Positions 54,297 to 64,000 of a stretch of 64,000 nt of DNA are shown here, piece after piece. Origin of the DNA: Pseudomonadota bacterium. Lineage in GTDB: Bacteria > Pseudomonadota > Gammaproteobacteria > Xanthomonadales > Wenzhouxiangellaceae. The stretch lies in NCBI GenBank assembly GCA_013285445.1, contig CP053448.1, positions 1,736,001 through 1,800,000 of the forward strand, given 5' to 3'. Positions within the stretch are counted from its first letter, which is position 1. Every line of letters begins with the position of its first letter. Below the pieces are notes generated by a model. It saw nothing but the letters and a program-made list of their open reading frames with translations, ran no database searches and was not told the origin of the DNA. The translations under genes were made by a program, and so were the position numbers.

Positions 54297-56087
54297 TCAG
54301 AACGCATCCTCGTGCGGGGCCATCAAAGTGGCGGCGCCGGCGCGTACCCTTGCATCCAGGCCCAGCGTGTCGGGCAGCAGTCGCGCCATGAAAAAGCGGG
54401 CGCAGTCGAGCTTGCTGCGGTAGAAGGCGGGCTGGCCGCGCCCGTCTGCCAGCGCGTCGAGCGCAGCCTGGGCCTGGCGGGCCCAGGACCAGGCCATTGC
54501 AGTCAGCGCAAACTGGTGCAGGTAGTCGACCGAGGCGGCCCCTGCTTCGAGCGGATCAGCGGCCATCTGCCGATAAACCCAGGCCGTCGTTTCCTGGAGT
54601 CTTGCAGCAGCCGCACTGACCGGGTCGACGAATTCGGCCATGTCGCCGCGCCCCTGCGCCGAGGCTTTCAGCTCGTCAATGGCCAGGAAGAACGAGTGGA
54701 TCACCTCACCCTGTTCGGCCACCAGCTTGCGGCCAACGAGGTCGAGCGCCTGGACGCCGTTGGTGCCTTCATAGATCTTGCCGATGCGGGCGTCGCGCAG
54801 AAACTGCTCGACCCCGGTGTCCACAATGTAGCCGGCACCGCCGTGGACCTGCAGGCACTGGCTGGCCGATTCGAAGCCCATGTCGGTGAAGTACGCCTTG
54901 ATGACCGGAGTCATCAGGGCGACCCAGTGACCGGCGCGTCGGCGGCGGTCGGGATCGGGATGATGGCGTTCCATTTCGAGCTCGAACGCCGTGTACAGGC
55001 CCAGTCCGCGCGCCCCCTCGACGAAGGCGCGCATGGTCAGCAGCATGCGTCGCACATCGGGATGAACGATGATGGGATCGGCGGGCCGATCCGGGTATCG
55101 CGCGCCGTCCAGACTGCGGCCCTGGAGCCGCTCACGGGCGAAATGCACGGCGTTCTGGTAGCTGACCGATCCCAGCCCGAGCCCCTGGATGCCGGTTTCC
55201 AGCCGGGCCGCGTTCATCATGGTGAACATGCACTTCAGTCCCCGGTTGGGCTTGCCGAGCAGGTAGCCCACCGCCCGGTCGTAGACCATTTCACAGGTTG
55301 CCGAGCCGCGGATGCCAAGCTTGTGATCGATGCTCTCGCAGCGCAGGCGATTATGCTCACCGAGGCTGCCGTCGGCGTTGATCAGGTATTTGGGCACGAT
55401 GAACAGGCTGATGCCGTTTGTGCCCTCGGGTGCGTCCGGGAGTCGGGCCAGCACCAGGTGAATGATGTTCTCGGCCAGGTCGTGCTCGCCGGCCGAAATC
55501 CAGATCTTGGTGCCTGATATCCGGTAGCTGCCGTCATCGGCAGGTTCGGCGCGGCTGCGAAGCAGTCCCAGGTCCGTGCCGCAGTGGGATTCGGTGAGGT
55601 TCATCGTGCCGGTCCATTGGCCGGCAATCATCTGCGGCAGGTAGGTCTCTTTCTGCGTTTCGGTGCCATGGGCTGCGATGGTTTCCCAGGCGCCGTGAGC
55701 CAGCGCCGGATACATACCCCATGAGGTGTTGGCTGCTGCCACCATTTCCGCCAGCGCCAGACCCAGCACGTAGGGCAGCCCCTGGCCGCCGTAGGCGGGG
55801 TCGGAGGTCAGGCCCGGCCAGCCGGCCTCGGTGAACTGGCGGTAGGCGTCTCTGAACCCCGGGGGTGTGGCGACCTGGCCGTCATTCCATTGGCAGCCGG
55901 CCTGATCGCCGGGGGCGTTGATTGGCTGCAGGACTGATTCGCAGAAGCGGCCGCATTCGTTCAGCACGGCATCGATGATATCGGTATCTGCCTGCTGAAT
56001 CGAAGGCAGCGCCTGAATACTGGAAACCTGCAAGACTTCGTGAATGTGAAAGCGAAAGTCGTCGATGGGTGCGGTATACGTCGGCAT
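54297..56087 (-). CDS. Acyl-CoA dehydrogenase
   Basis: This 596 aa flavoenzyme of the long acyl-CoA dehydrogenase type has an N-terminal extension (YTAPIDDFRFHIHEVL), the FAD/substrate motifs MNLTESHCGTDLG and KIWISAGEHD and MNAARLETGIQGLGLG. The catalytic Glu region IYEGTNGVQALDLVGRKL is followed by a C-terminal domain of about 130 residues. This is the form found in many proteobacteria in fatty-acid or medium/long acyl-CoA oxidation. The ATG at 56087 matches the family start; the open frame extends to 56444. Confidence 0.9.
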   Translation of the reverse strand: MPTYTAPIDDFRFHIHEVLQVSSIQALPSIQQADTDIIDAVLNECGRFCESVLQPINAPGDQAGCQWNDGQVATPPGFRDAYRQFTEAGWPGLTSDPAYGGQGLPYVLGLALAEMVAAANTSWGMYPALAHGAWETIAAHGTETQKETYLPQMIAGQWTGTMNLTESHCGTDLGLLRSRAEPADDGSYRISGTKIWISAGEHDLAENIIHLVLARLPDAPEGTNGISLFIVPKYLINADGSLGEHNRLRCESIDHKLGIRGSATCEMVYDRAVGYLLGKPNRGLKCMFTMMNAARLETGIQGLGLGSVSYQNAVHFARERLQGRSLDGARYPDRPADPIIVHPDVRRMLLTMRAFVEGARGLGLYTAFELEMERHHPDPDRRRRAGHWVALMTPVIKAYFTDMGFESASQCLQVHGGAGYIVDTGVEQFLRDARIGKIYEGTNGVQALDLVGRKLVAEQGEVIHSFFLAIDELKASAQGRGDMAEFVDPVSAAAARLQETTAWVYRQMAADPLEAGAASVDYLHQFALTAMAWSWARQAQAALDALADGRGQPAFYRSKLDCARFFMARLLPDTLGLDARVRAGAATLMAPHEDAF

Positions 56088-56230
56088 GGCGGTGTCCTGG
56101 CTGTGAGTGCGTGACCATACGGTATCGTATGGTGAGCGTATCACGAATTGGACGGCCGCGGGGTTGACCGCTGTCAAGGTTGTGCGGAGACTGTCCGGAC
56201 ACAATGAAAAACCCGCCATTGGAGATCGAC

Positions 56231-56704
56231 ATGGAATCGGCACAGATACGACAATTACTCGAGAAACAGTCTTTCTTTCAGGGGCTTGCAGACAATGATC
56301 TCGAATGGATCGCGTGTAGTGCGGTGGAGCAGCGGTTTGAGCCGGGTGTCCTGGTTGCGCGCCACGGGACGCAGGCTGAGTGTTTCTTCCTGGTACTGGA
56401 AGGCGCACTGATGGTCGAGATCCCGGCGCTGGCCGGCCCCTCACTGGAGGTGACCCGGCTTGGTCCGGGTCAGATTTTCGGCTGGTCCTGGCTGATCGAG
56501 CCGTTTCGCTGGCACTTCAACGCGCGCGCGGCAATCGAGACCCGGGTGCTGGAGTTCGACGGCCGCGCCATCCTGGAGCGCTGCGAGCGCGACAGCGCCT
56601 TTGGCTATCTGCTGCTCAAGCGCTTTTCCGCGTTGATGGGCGCTCGTCTCGAGGCGGCGCAGCGCAAGATGATGGATCAATGGGCACCGGCCGGCTTGCC
56701 GTAA
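56231..56704 (+). CDS. Cyclic nucleotide-binding domain protein without DNA-binding domain
   Basis: This 157 aa protein has a single CRP-type beta-roll: FFQGLADNDLEWIACSAVEQRF, HGTQAECFFLVLEGALMVEI and the phosphate-cassette-like GPGQIFGWSWLIEP. A helical tail follows, with no helix-turn-helix, so it probably does not bind DNA. GGAG at 56221-56224 supports the ATG at 56231. It is divergent from the acyl-CoA dehydrogenase. Its 3' end overlaps the convergent PLP enzyme gene by 89 bases. The ligand is not known. Confidence 0.75.
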   Translation: MESAQIRQLLEKQSFFQGLADNDLEWIACSAVEQRFEPGVLVARHGTQAECFFLVLEGALMVEIPALAGPSLEVTRLGPGQIFGWSWLIEPFRWHFNARAAIETRVLEFDGRAILERCERDSAFGYLLLKRFSALMGARLEAAQRKMMDQWAPAGLP

Positions 56705-57860
56705 GGGCCTGATCAAGATCGCGCCACAAGTCCTCGACGGCTTCCAGCCCGACCGATACACGCAGCAGGTTGTCCTGGATGCCGCCGGCATCGCGGTCGC
56801 TGGGAGCCACTACTCGATGCGTCAACCCGGCCGGGTGCTGAATCAGGGTGTCGACTGATCCCAGGCTGACCGCCGGCGTGATCAGGCGAACGCGCTCCAG
56901 GATCTGCGCGGCGGCGGCGCGACCGCCGATCACACCAAAGCCCAGTACGCAGCCCGGTCCGTTCATCTGACGTTCCAGCAGCGAACGACCGGCTTCATCA
57001 AGTCCGGGATAAAAGACCCGGTCAACGGCAGGATGGGCCTGAAGTCGTTGCACCAGTTCCCGTGCGCTGGCCTGAGCCTGCTCGACGCGCAGCCGCAGGG
57101 TTGGCAGCGAACGGTGCAACAGATAGGCAGCCCAGGGATGGAGCAGGGCGCCGGTCGCCACACGCACCTGCCGCAACCGCTCGGCGTAATGTTCCCGACA
57201 GGCGATAATGCCGGCAATGACGTCGCCATGTCCGCCGATGAACTTGGTGGCGCTGTGCAGGACGGCGCTGGCGCCGAGCGCCAACGGGCGCTGCAGTACC
57301 GGTGTGGCGAAGGTCGAGTCGACCACCACCGGTACTGTACCCGCCTGCTCGACGACGGCCGGGATGTCGACCAGTTCCAGCGTGGGGTTTGCCGGCGTCT
57401 CGATCAGCACGAAGGCGGTATCGGGGCGAAGGGCTTCAGCCACCTGGTCGGCCTCTACCCAGCTCACGGAGTTGCCCAGCAGTCCGCTGCCCAGCAGGTG
57501 GTCTGTGGTGCCGTATAGGGGTCGGACAGCGATGATGTGCGAGCCTCGCTCACGCATTGCCAGAACAAGAGCAGTCAGGGCGGCCATGCCCGAGGAGAAC
57601 GCGACCCCGGAAGGTGCGCACTCCAGCGTTGCCAGGGCGCGCTCGAAACGATCGACGGTGGGATTGAACAAGCGCGCATAGATTGGGTTGTCGGCGCTGG
57701 CCTGGCCGGCGACCAGGGCATCCAGGCTGGCGCTGGCGTCATCGAGCGATCCAAGCGGATAGGTCGTCGACAGATCAACAGGCAGGGCATGTATGCCGAG
57801 CTGGCGCAGGTCTTCTCGACCGGCATGCACAGCGGCAGTCGGGTCAAACGGGTGGCGCAT
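56616..57860 (-). CDS. Cys/Met metabolism PLP-dependent enzyme (methionine gamma-lyase-like)
   Basis: This 414 aa trans-sulfuration enzyme family member has the PLP-Lys motif HSATKFIGGHGDVIAG, the RPLYGTTDHLL loop and SLGSVDTLIQHPAGLTHR in its C-terminal domain. Cystathionine gamma-synthase, O-acylhomoserine sulfhydrylase and methionine gamma-lyase are all possible. The divergent Lrp-type gene resembles the mdeR-mdeA arrangement of Pseudomonas, favouring a lyase role. The ATG at 57860 (MRHPFDP) is the likely start. The tail (about 25 residues, ending PSTRKSA) overlaps the convergent gene and looks like a late extension. Confidence 0.82.
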   Translation of the reverse strand: MRHPFDPTAAVHAGREDLRQLGIHALPVDLSTTYPLGSLDDASASLDALVAGQASADNPIYARLFNPTVDRFERALATLECAPSGVAFSSGMAALTALVLAMRERGSHIIAVRPLYGTTDHLLGSGLLGNSVSWVEADQVAEALRPDTAFVLIETPANPTLELVDIPAVVEQAGTVPVVVDSTFATPVLQRPLALGASAVLHSATKFIGGHGDVIAGIIACREHYAERLRQVRVATGALLHPWAAYLLHRSLPTLRLRVEQAQASARELVQRLQAHPAVDRVFYPGLDEAGRSLLERQMNGPGCVLGFGVIGGRAAAAQILERVRLITPAVSLGSVDTLIQHPAGLTHRVVAPSDRDAGGIQDNLLRVSVGLEAVEDLWRDLDQALTASRPVPIDPSSCAAPPRDERPSTRKSA

Positions 57861-57892
57861 CACGGCTCTCAAGCGGTTGGATTCGGCACCAG

Positions 57893-57953
57893 TCTAGAAT
57901 ATTATTGGTAATTATTGTTTAGTAACGCATTTAATTCGATAAATAGAATATAT
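57893..57953. promoter_or_regulatory. AT-rich divergent promoter region with likely Lrp-type operator
   Basis: This run is far more A+T-rich than its surroundings and lies between the PLP enzyme and Lrp-type gene starts. It includes AATATTATTGGTAATTATTG. Lrp proteins favour such AT-rich sites, so it is probably the operator for both genes; no exact box is defined. Confidence 0.5.
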
Positions 57954-58430
57954 ATGCAATTAGATTCGATTGATGTGCGTATTATTCGGCTTCTGCGGAA
58001 GAATGCGCGGATTTCGAACAAGGAGCTGGCAGCCAGCATCGGCCTGGCGCCATCAACCTGTCTGGAGCGGGTACGTCGCCTGCGAATCAAGCGCGTGTTG
58101 ACCGGATACCATGCCGACGTCGATCCGGATGCGCTGGGCATTGGTTTGCAGGCAATGGTTGCGGTGCGGCTGGCGCGCCATGCGCGCACCGAGGTCGAGG
58201 CGTTCGAGCGCCATCTCGAGCGCCTGGTCGAGGTGGTCACGATTTTCCATGTCGCCGGCTCGAATGATTATCTGGTCCACGTTGCGGTGTGCGATCCGAC
58301 GCACCTGCGCGAGCTGGCCCTTTCGGCGTTCACCGAGCGCCCGGAAGTCGACCATATCGAAACCCAGCTCATCTTCGCCCACCGTCGCAATCACGAACTG
58401 CCGGTTTACCTGGATTTCGACGAAGCCTGA
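57954..58430 (+). CDS. Lrp/AsnC-family transcriptional regulator
   Basis: This 158 aa regulator has an N-terminal winged HTH (DSIDVRIIRLLRKNARISNK, LAPSTCLERVRRL) and a C-terminal RAM ligand-binding domain (HVAGSNDYLVHVAVCD). The start ATG at 57954 is the first residue of the family match. It is divergent from the methionine gamma-lyase-like gene and probably controls it in response to an amino acid such as methionine. Confidence 0.92.
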   Translation: MQLDSIDVRIIRLLRKNARISNKELAASIGLAPSTCLERVRRLRIKRVLTGYHADVDPDALGIGLQAMVAVRLARHARTEVEAFERHLERLVEVVTIFHVAGSNDYLVHVAVCDPTHLRELALSAFTERPEVDHIETQLIFAHRRNHELPVYLDFDEA

Positions 58431-58433
58431 GTG

Positions 58434-58512
58434 GGCGGCTGCCGGGGACCATGCCGGGCTCATACGAAATCGGGGATTTCCAAATCTCCCGGCATGGCCC
58501 CCGGCAGCCGCC
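58434..58512 (+). repeat. Covarying-stem hairpin repeat, family 2 copy E
   Basis: Arms of 25 bp at 58434-58458 and 58488-58512 (GGCGGCTGCCGGGG facing CCCCGGCAGCCGCC) pair with one mismatch. They enclose a 29 nt loop holding TCATACGAAATCGGGG and ATTTCCAAATC. The loop has its own small palindrome, GAAATC-GGG-GATTTC. Confidence 0.8.
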
Positions 58513-58542
58513 TCGGTAGAAAGTGGCTGAGACACCAGAGCG

Positions 58543-58629
58543 GAGGGCAGGTGGAGGGGATCTCGATTGCGTGATTTGGAAATCTCCGATTTCGTATGAA
58601 CGCGACCGAGATCCCCTCCGCCTGCCCGC
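58543..58629 (-). repeat. Covarying-stem hairpin repeat, family 2 copy F (inverted)
   Basis: Arms at 58543-58565 and 58607-58629 (GAGGGGATCTCG facing CGAGATCCCCTC) pair over 23 bp with two mismatches. They share nothing with the arms of copy E. Inside, GCGT and ACGC pair, and the loop on the minus strand repeats the 27 nt core of copy E with one change. Confidence 0.8.
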
Positions 58630-58658
58630 AGCGCCTATGGAAATGCGCGCCACAACGG

Positions 58659-58683
58659 AAAAGGCCCGCCAGTGGCGGGCCTT
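58659..58683 (-). terminator. Rho-independent terminator of acnA
   Basis: AAGGCCCGCC pairs with GGCGGGCCTT around AGT. On the minus strand it ends in CCTTTTCC after the hairpin and lies about 30 bases after the acnA stop; it could also end the Lrp gene transcript. Confidence 0.85.
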
Positions 58684-58714
58684 CCTGAAAGCGGAATCCT
58701 GGATCCTTAAACCG

Positions 58715-61459
<2,745 letters not shown>

Positions 61460-61563
61460 GAGACTCTCCTCCAGTCAGTGTGCGATTTCAGTCCACCAGG
61501 TCGGGCGGCCGGTAAACTTTGATTTTAGCATGCTGTACATGGCCACCCTTCGGCTGCGGCGGC

Positions 61564-62175
61564 TCATGCCGTCAGCAGGGCCTGGGCCTGCTCGAGCATT
61601 TTTCGGCGCTGGAAGATCAGTCGCCACTGGCGCCCGCCGACCTGGCGCCACAGAATGGCCGAGCGCAGCCCGGCGAGCAGTAGCGAGCGCACGAACGCGA
61701 CTTTCTCGGGTTGCTTGAGGTACTCGGGCTTGCCGTTGATCGACAGCCGGAAATCGAGTGTCGAGACATGGCGCTGATAGACGTCGGCGAGCTGGCTGGT
61801 CACGCTGTCGTCAACGGTTTGGCCGGCATCACGCCAGGTGTCGGCAATCAGGTCGAGTTCCTCTCCAATCGCCTGTTGACGCCGCCTGTCGCGCTCGATG
61901 TGCTTACCCAGCTTGGCCAGTCCCAGCGCATAGTTGAGCGACTGCAGATTATCCTCGGCGCTGCGTGCGCTGAACAGCTCGGTGAGTACGCGCAGCCCTA
62001 GGCGTACGCCACCGGTGCCGCCGTAAACCGCCTCGGTCGAATCGGGACTGCGGCTGAAAACACTGGCGATGCTGGCCTGGGTGGCCTGACCCGAGCAATG
62101 TCCGGATGTGGCAATCTGGCGAACCAGCTCGCTGGCCTGGAGCATGCCGGCAAACGCGATGGTGGCATCTTTCAT
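61564..62175 (-). CDS. hflD: High frequency lysogenization protein HflD
   Basis: This 203 aa helical protein has the HflD pattern: [46 protein letters not shown] and [15 protein letters not shown]. coli HflD binds phage lambda CII; its cellular role is unclear. It follows mnmA with a four-base overlap (ATGA), the conserved mnmA-hflD pairing. The ATG at 62175 is used. purB, next in E. coli, is absent. Confidence 0.93.
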   Translation of the reverse strand: MKDATIAFAGMLQASELVRQIATSGHCSGQATQASIASVFSRSPDSTEAVYGGTGGVRLGLRVLTELFSARSAEDNLQSLNYALGLAKLGKHIERDRRRQQAIGEELDLIADTWRDAGQTVDDSVTSQLADVYQRHVSTLDFRLSINGKPEYLKQPEKVAFVRSLLLAGLRSAILWRQVGGRQWRLIFQRRKMLEQAQALLTA

Positions 62176-63308
62176 TCGCACAGGGACTCCGGTCTGGGCA
62201 GGTTCATCAGTTCTTCCGGCAGGGGGGCGTCACTGGCCACAATGGTACCGCCACCGAGGCATTCCTCTCCATCGTAAAGCACCACAGCCTGGCCGGGTGT
62301 CACGGCGCGCTGCGGTCTTTCGAAGGTCAGCGCCAGGTGATTGTCGTCGGTCGCCTGCACCCGACAGGCCTGGTCGGGCTGACGATACCGCACCTTTGCG
62401 TGCAGCTTCTCGCCGACTCCGGGGCGGCGGCGAATCCAGTTGAGTTCGGCGGCCTCGAGCTCGGTTGACATCAGGGTGGGATGGTCGGTCTGCTGCTCGG
62501 CGTAGAGCACGTTGTTCTCGAGGTCCTTGTAAGTCACGTACCAGGGGGCTTCGGGAAAGTCTTTCAACCCGCCGACGTTGAGCCCCTTGCGCTGGCCCAG
62601 CGTGTAGTGGATCAGGCCCCGGTGGGTGCCGATCACCGCGCCGTCCGAGGTGCGGATTTCGCCCGGCTCGGCGTCGAGGTAGCTGGCGATGAAGGTATCG
62701 AAGTTGCGCTCGCCGATAAAGCAGATGCCGGTCGAATCCTTCTTGGCGGCCACCGGCAGGTCGGCGCGCGCGGCCAGCTCGCGCACTTCGGGCTTGGTCA
62801 GCTCGCCGAGCGGGAACAGGGCGTGCGAGAGCTGTTCCTGGTCGAGCGCGTAGAGAAAATAGCTCTGGTCCTTGTTGTGGTCGACGCCCTTGAGCAGGGA
62901 TACGGTACCGTCGGCGTTGTCGCGCCGGCGCGCGTAGTGGCCGGTGGCGATCGCTTTCGCGCCCAGGTCGCGAGCGTGTTCCACGAAGGTCCGGAACTTG
63001 ATCTCGCGGTTGCACAGGATGTCTGGATTGGGCGTGCGCCCGGCCTTGAGTTCGGCCAGGAAGTGTTCGAACACGTCGTCCCAGTACTCGGCGGCGAAGT
63101 TGCGGCCGTGGAAATCGATACCCAGGATCTCGGCCACGCGCCGGGCGTCGGCAGCGTCGTCTTCAGCCGAACAACGCGACTCCGGATCGTCCTCTTCCCA
63201 ATTCTTCATGAACATGCCGGCGATGTTCCGGCCCTGCTGCTTGAGCAGCCACGCCACGGTGGACGAATCTACCCCGCCGGACATGGCCACCATGATCAGA
63301 TCACTCAT
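62172..63308 (-). CDS. mnmA: tRNA-specific 2-thiouridylase MnmA
   Basis: MnmA thiolates U34 of tRNAs for Lys, Glu and Gln. The 378 aa product has the ATP-binding PP-loop [16 protein letters not shown], the catalytic Cys pair in [11 protein letters not shown] and [12 protein letters not shown], and the [11 protein letters not shown] segment near the C-terminus. Length is normal. tRNA-Gln(TTG) at 49137 would be one of its substrates. hflD follows with overlap. Confidence 0.96.
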   Translation of the reverse strand: MSDLIMVAMSGGVDSSTVAWLLKQQGRNIAGMFMKNWEEDDPESRCSAEDDAADARRVAEILGIDFHGRNFAAEYWDDVFEHFLAELKAGRTPNPDILCNREIKFRTFVEHARDLGAKAIATGHYARRRDNADGTVSLLKGVDHNKDQSYFLYALDQEQLSHALFPLGELTKPEVRELAARADLPVAAKKDSTGICFIGERNFDTFIASYLDAEPGEIRTSDGAVIGTHRGLIHYTLGQRKGLNVGGLKDFPEAPWYVTYKDLENNVLYAEQQTDHPTLMSTELEAAELNWIRRRPGVGEKLHAKVRYRQPDQACRVQATDDNHLALTFERPQRAVTPGQAVVLYDGEECLGGGTIVASDAPLPEELMNLPRPESLCE

Positions 63309-63378
63309 GCTTTTCCATATGGGGTTGGGGTCGGTTTTTTGCGAGTGCGGTTTCGTGTGCTTGGAGTTTAAGGGGGCA

Positions 63379-63590
63379 GGGGCGGGAAGCGGTGGCTGCG
63401 ATTCGAAAATGCGAGGCGAACGGCGTGGTTGCTTCTCTACGCGACGACGTCGTTCTAGTGCCGCCGAGGCTGTCGTTGAGCTTCAGCGCGGTCGAGTCGC
63501 CTTTGACAAGCGCCCTTCAACCTTATGGACGGCGATTCACATGGCACTTCCGCGCCCCGATTTTTCGAATCGCAGCCACTACTCCCCGCC
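63379..63590. repeat. Palindromic intergenic element, family 3
   Basis: Terminal arms at about 63379-63410 and 63560-63590 match over roughly 30 bp with a few mismatches (GTGGCTGCGATTCGAAAA facing TTTTCGAATCGCAGCCAC). About 150 bases lie between, without a credible gene. The element sits upstream of mnmA, and no other copy is present in the window. Confidence 0.6.
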
Positions 63591-63703
63591 CCGACAGGTT
63601 GGGAGGAAGCTGAATCTCTTCGGTTCGGCCGCGAATTTTGCCTGAGCTAATGGGTTTCCCCTATCGGCCAGAGCCGATCGTTCTGGCTGCCAGTAATCGC
63701 CGG
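63591..63703. other. Non-coding stretch at the right end
   Basis: A short hairpin ATCGGC-CAGA-GCCGAT lies near 63663-63678. It may serve as the terminator of the minus-strand frame that starts outside the window, or as an unrelated structure. Confidence 0.35.
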
Positions 63704-64000
63704 CTAGCTGGCCAGGATGGCGGTTATGTACCCCGCCTTCCGATACGGCATGTTCACCAGTCGTATCACCAGGCGATCCAGTGGTGATGGGGGCATGTTG
63801 CGTGGGAGTACCTCAATGCCGCAGTGCTTTACTCTGATCGTGAACCCCCCCCCATCCAGTGTTTCCTCGAGAAAGTGTTCGGGGAGCGGAGCTTCGTCCG
63901 GCTCTGATGCATGCACGGAATACGTGGAACGGGTTGCCACGGATCGCCGGTTCCACTGGTGAATCCAGTTCGGGATGCCATGAAAGCTCGCATTGTCCAC
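63704..64000 (-). CDS. Unrecognised protein, C-terminal part (cut by window edge)
   Basis: The frame is open from the right edge to a stop at 63704, giving at least 98 residues. The first codon at the edge happens to be GTG, but a good ribosome site cannot be seen because the upstream part is missing. The sequence includes IPNWIHQWNRRS, EAPLPEHFLEETLDGG and a basic C-terminal portion (LDRLVIRLVNMPYRKAGYIT). I do not recognise the family. Confidence 0.4.
   Translation of the reverse strand: MDNASFHGIPNWIHQWNRRSVATRSTYSVHASEPDEAPLPEHFLEETLDGGGFTIRVKHCGIEVLPRNMPPSPLDRLVIRLVNMPYRKAGYITAILAS

Noticed and set aside
58434..58629. Ordinary rho-independent terminators for the Lrp gene
   Set aside because: There is no U-tract, the loops are 29-41 nt, and both loops share the same sequence, which terminators do not explain; a normal terminator lies at 58659-58683.

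Overview
The window is a stretch of chromosome from a GC-rich gammaproteobacterium. It carries family-typical housekeeping blocks (miaB-ybeZ-ybeY-corC, prfA-hemA-TPR-lolB-tRNA-Gln-prs, dnaX-ybaB-recR, rpsF-rpsR-rplI-dnaB-alr, mnmA-hflD). A two-step glycine-to-betaine methylation operon, an acidic tail on ribosomal protein S6 and a dedicated proteobacterial sortase system suggest a marine or halophilic lineage near Chromatiales/Wenzhouxiangellaceae/Ectothiorhodospiraceae. The lineage is inferred from gene content, not from a search.

Layout: 1-3430 (minus) is the inner-membrane and secretin part of an MSHA-type type IV pilus operon, cut by the window edge inside mshL. 3635-5759 (minus) is an imuA-imuB mutagenesis cassette with a LexA box. 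6084-7807 encodes glycine/sarcosine and sarcosine/dimethylglycine N-methyltransferases. 7880-8735 holds a broken tRNA-Ser copy, two tRNA-Ser genes, an IS110 transposase relic and the 4.5S RNA gene. 8893-11406 is dnaX-ybaB-recR. 11457-16639 holds comEA, sbcB, msrA, a histidine-phosphatase relative, an SDR enzyme and a lytic transglycosylase. A DnaA-box cluster lies in the convergent gap at 12215-12486. 16624-22033 is the complete sortase system: kinase, regulator, VIT/VWA target and class GN sortase. 22157-30106 carries glutamate dehydrogenase, lipA, and a 2-oxoacid:ferredoxin oxidoreductase operon with a GltD-like flavoprotein. 30260-34203 has a degenerate EAL protein, tRNA-Ser(GCT), a methyltransferase and mgtE. 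34342-41885 is ribosomal, replication and RNA-maturation housekeeping. 41962-50204 holds an alpha/beta hydrolase, a DUF4105 protein, yjbQ, prfA, hemA, a TPR lipoprotein, lolB, tRNA-Gln and prs. 50205-50778 is a repeat island. 50775-63308 holds a YfcC-type permease, an S9 peptidase, an acyl-CoA dehydrogenase, a cNMP-binding protein, a methionine gamma-lyase-like gene with a divergent Lrp regulator, acnA, hflD and mnmA. The right edge has a further palindromic element and the end of an unknown gene.

The least-explained material is intergenic. Four copies (8552-8598 and three within 50381-50743) share a 26-27 nt loop. The paired arms around that loop differ between copies yet stay complementary, with a bulge kept on one side. 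A second, unrelated pair of hairpins (58434-58629) follows the same rule with a different 27 nt loop. Two of the first family sit inside a 271 bp element with 35 bp terminal inverted repeats, and another long palindromic element lies at 63379-63590. Conserved loops on covarying stems point to recognition of a folded nucleic acid, and this is the best candidate here for an undescribed system.
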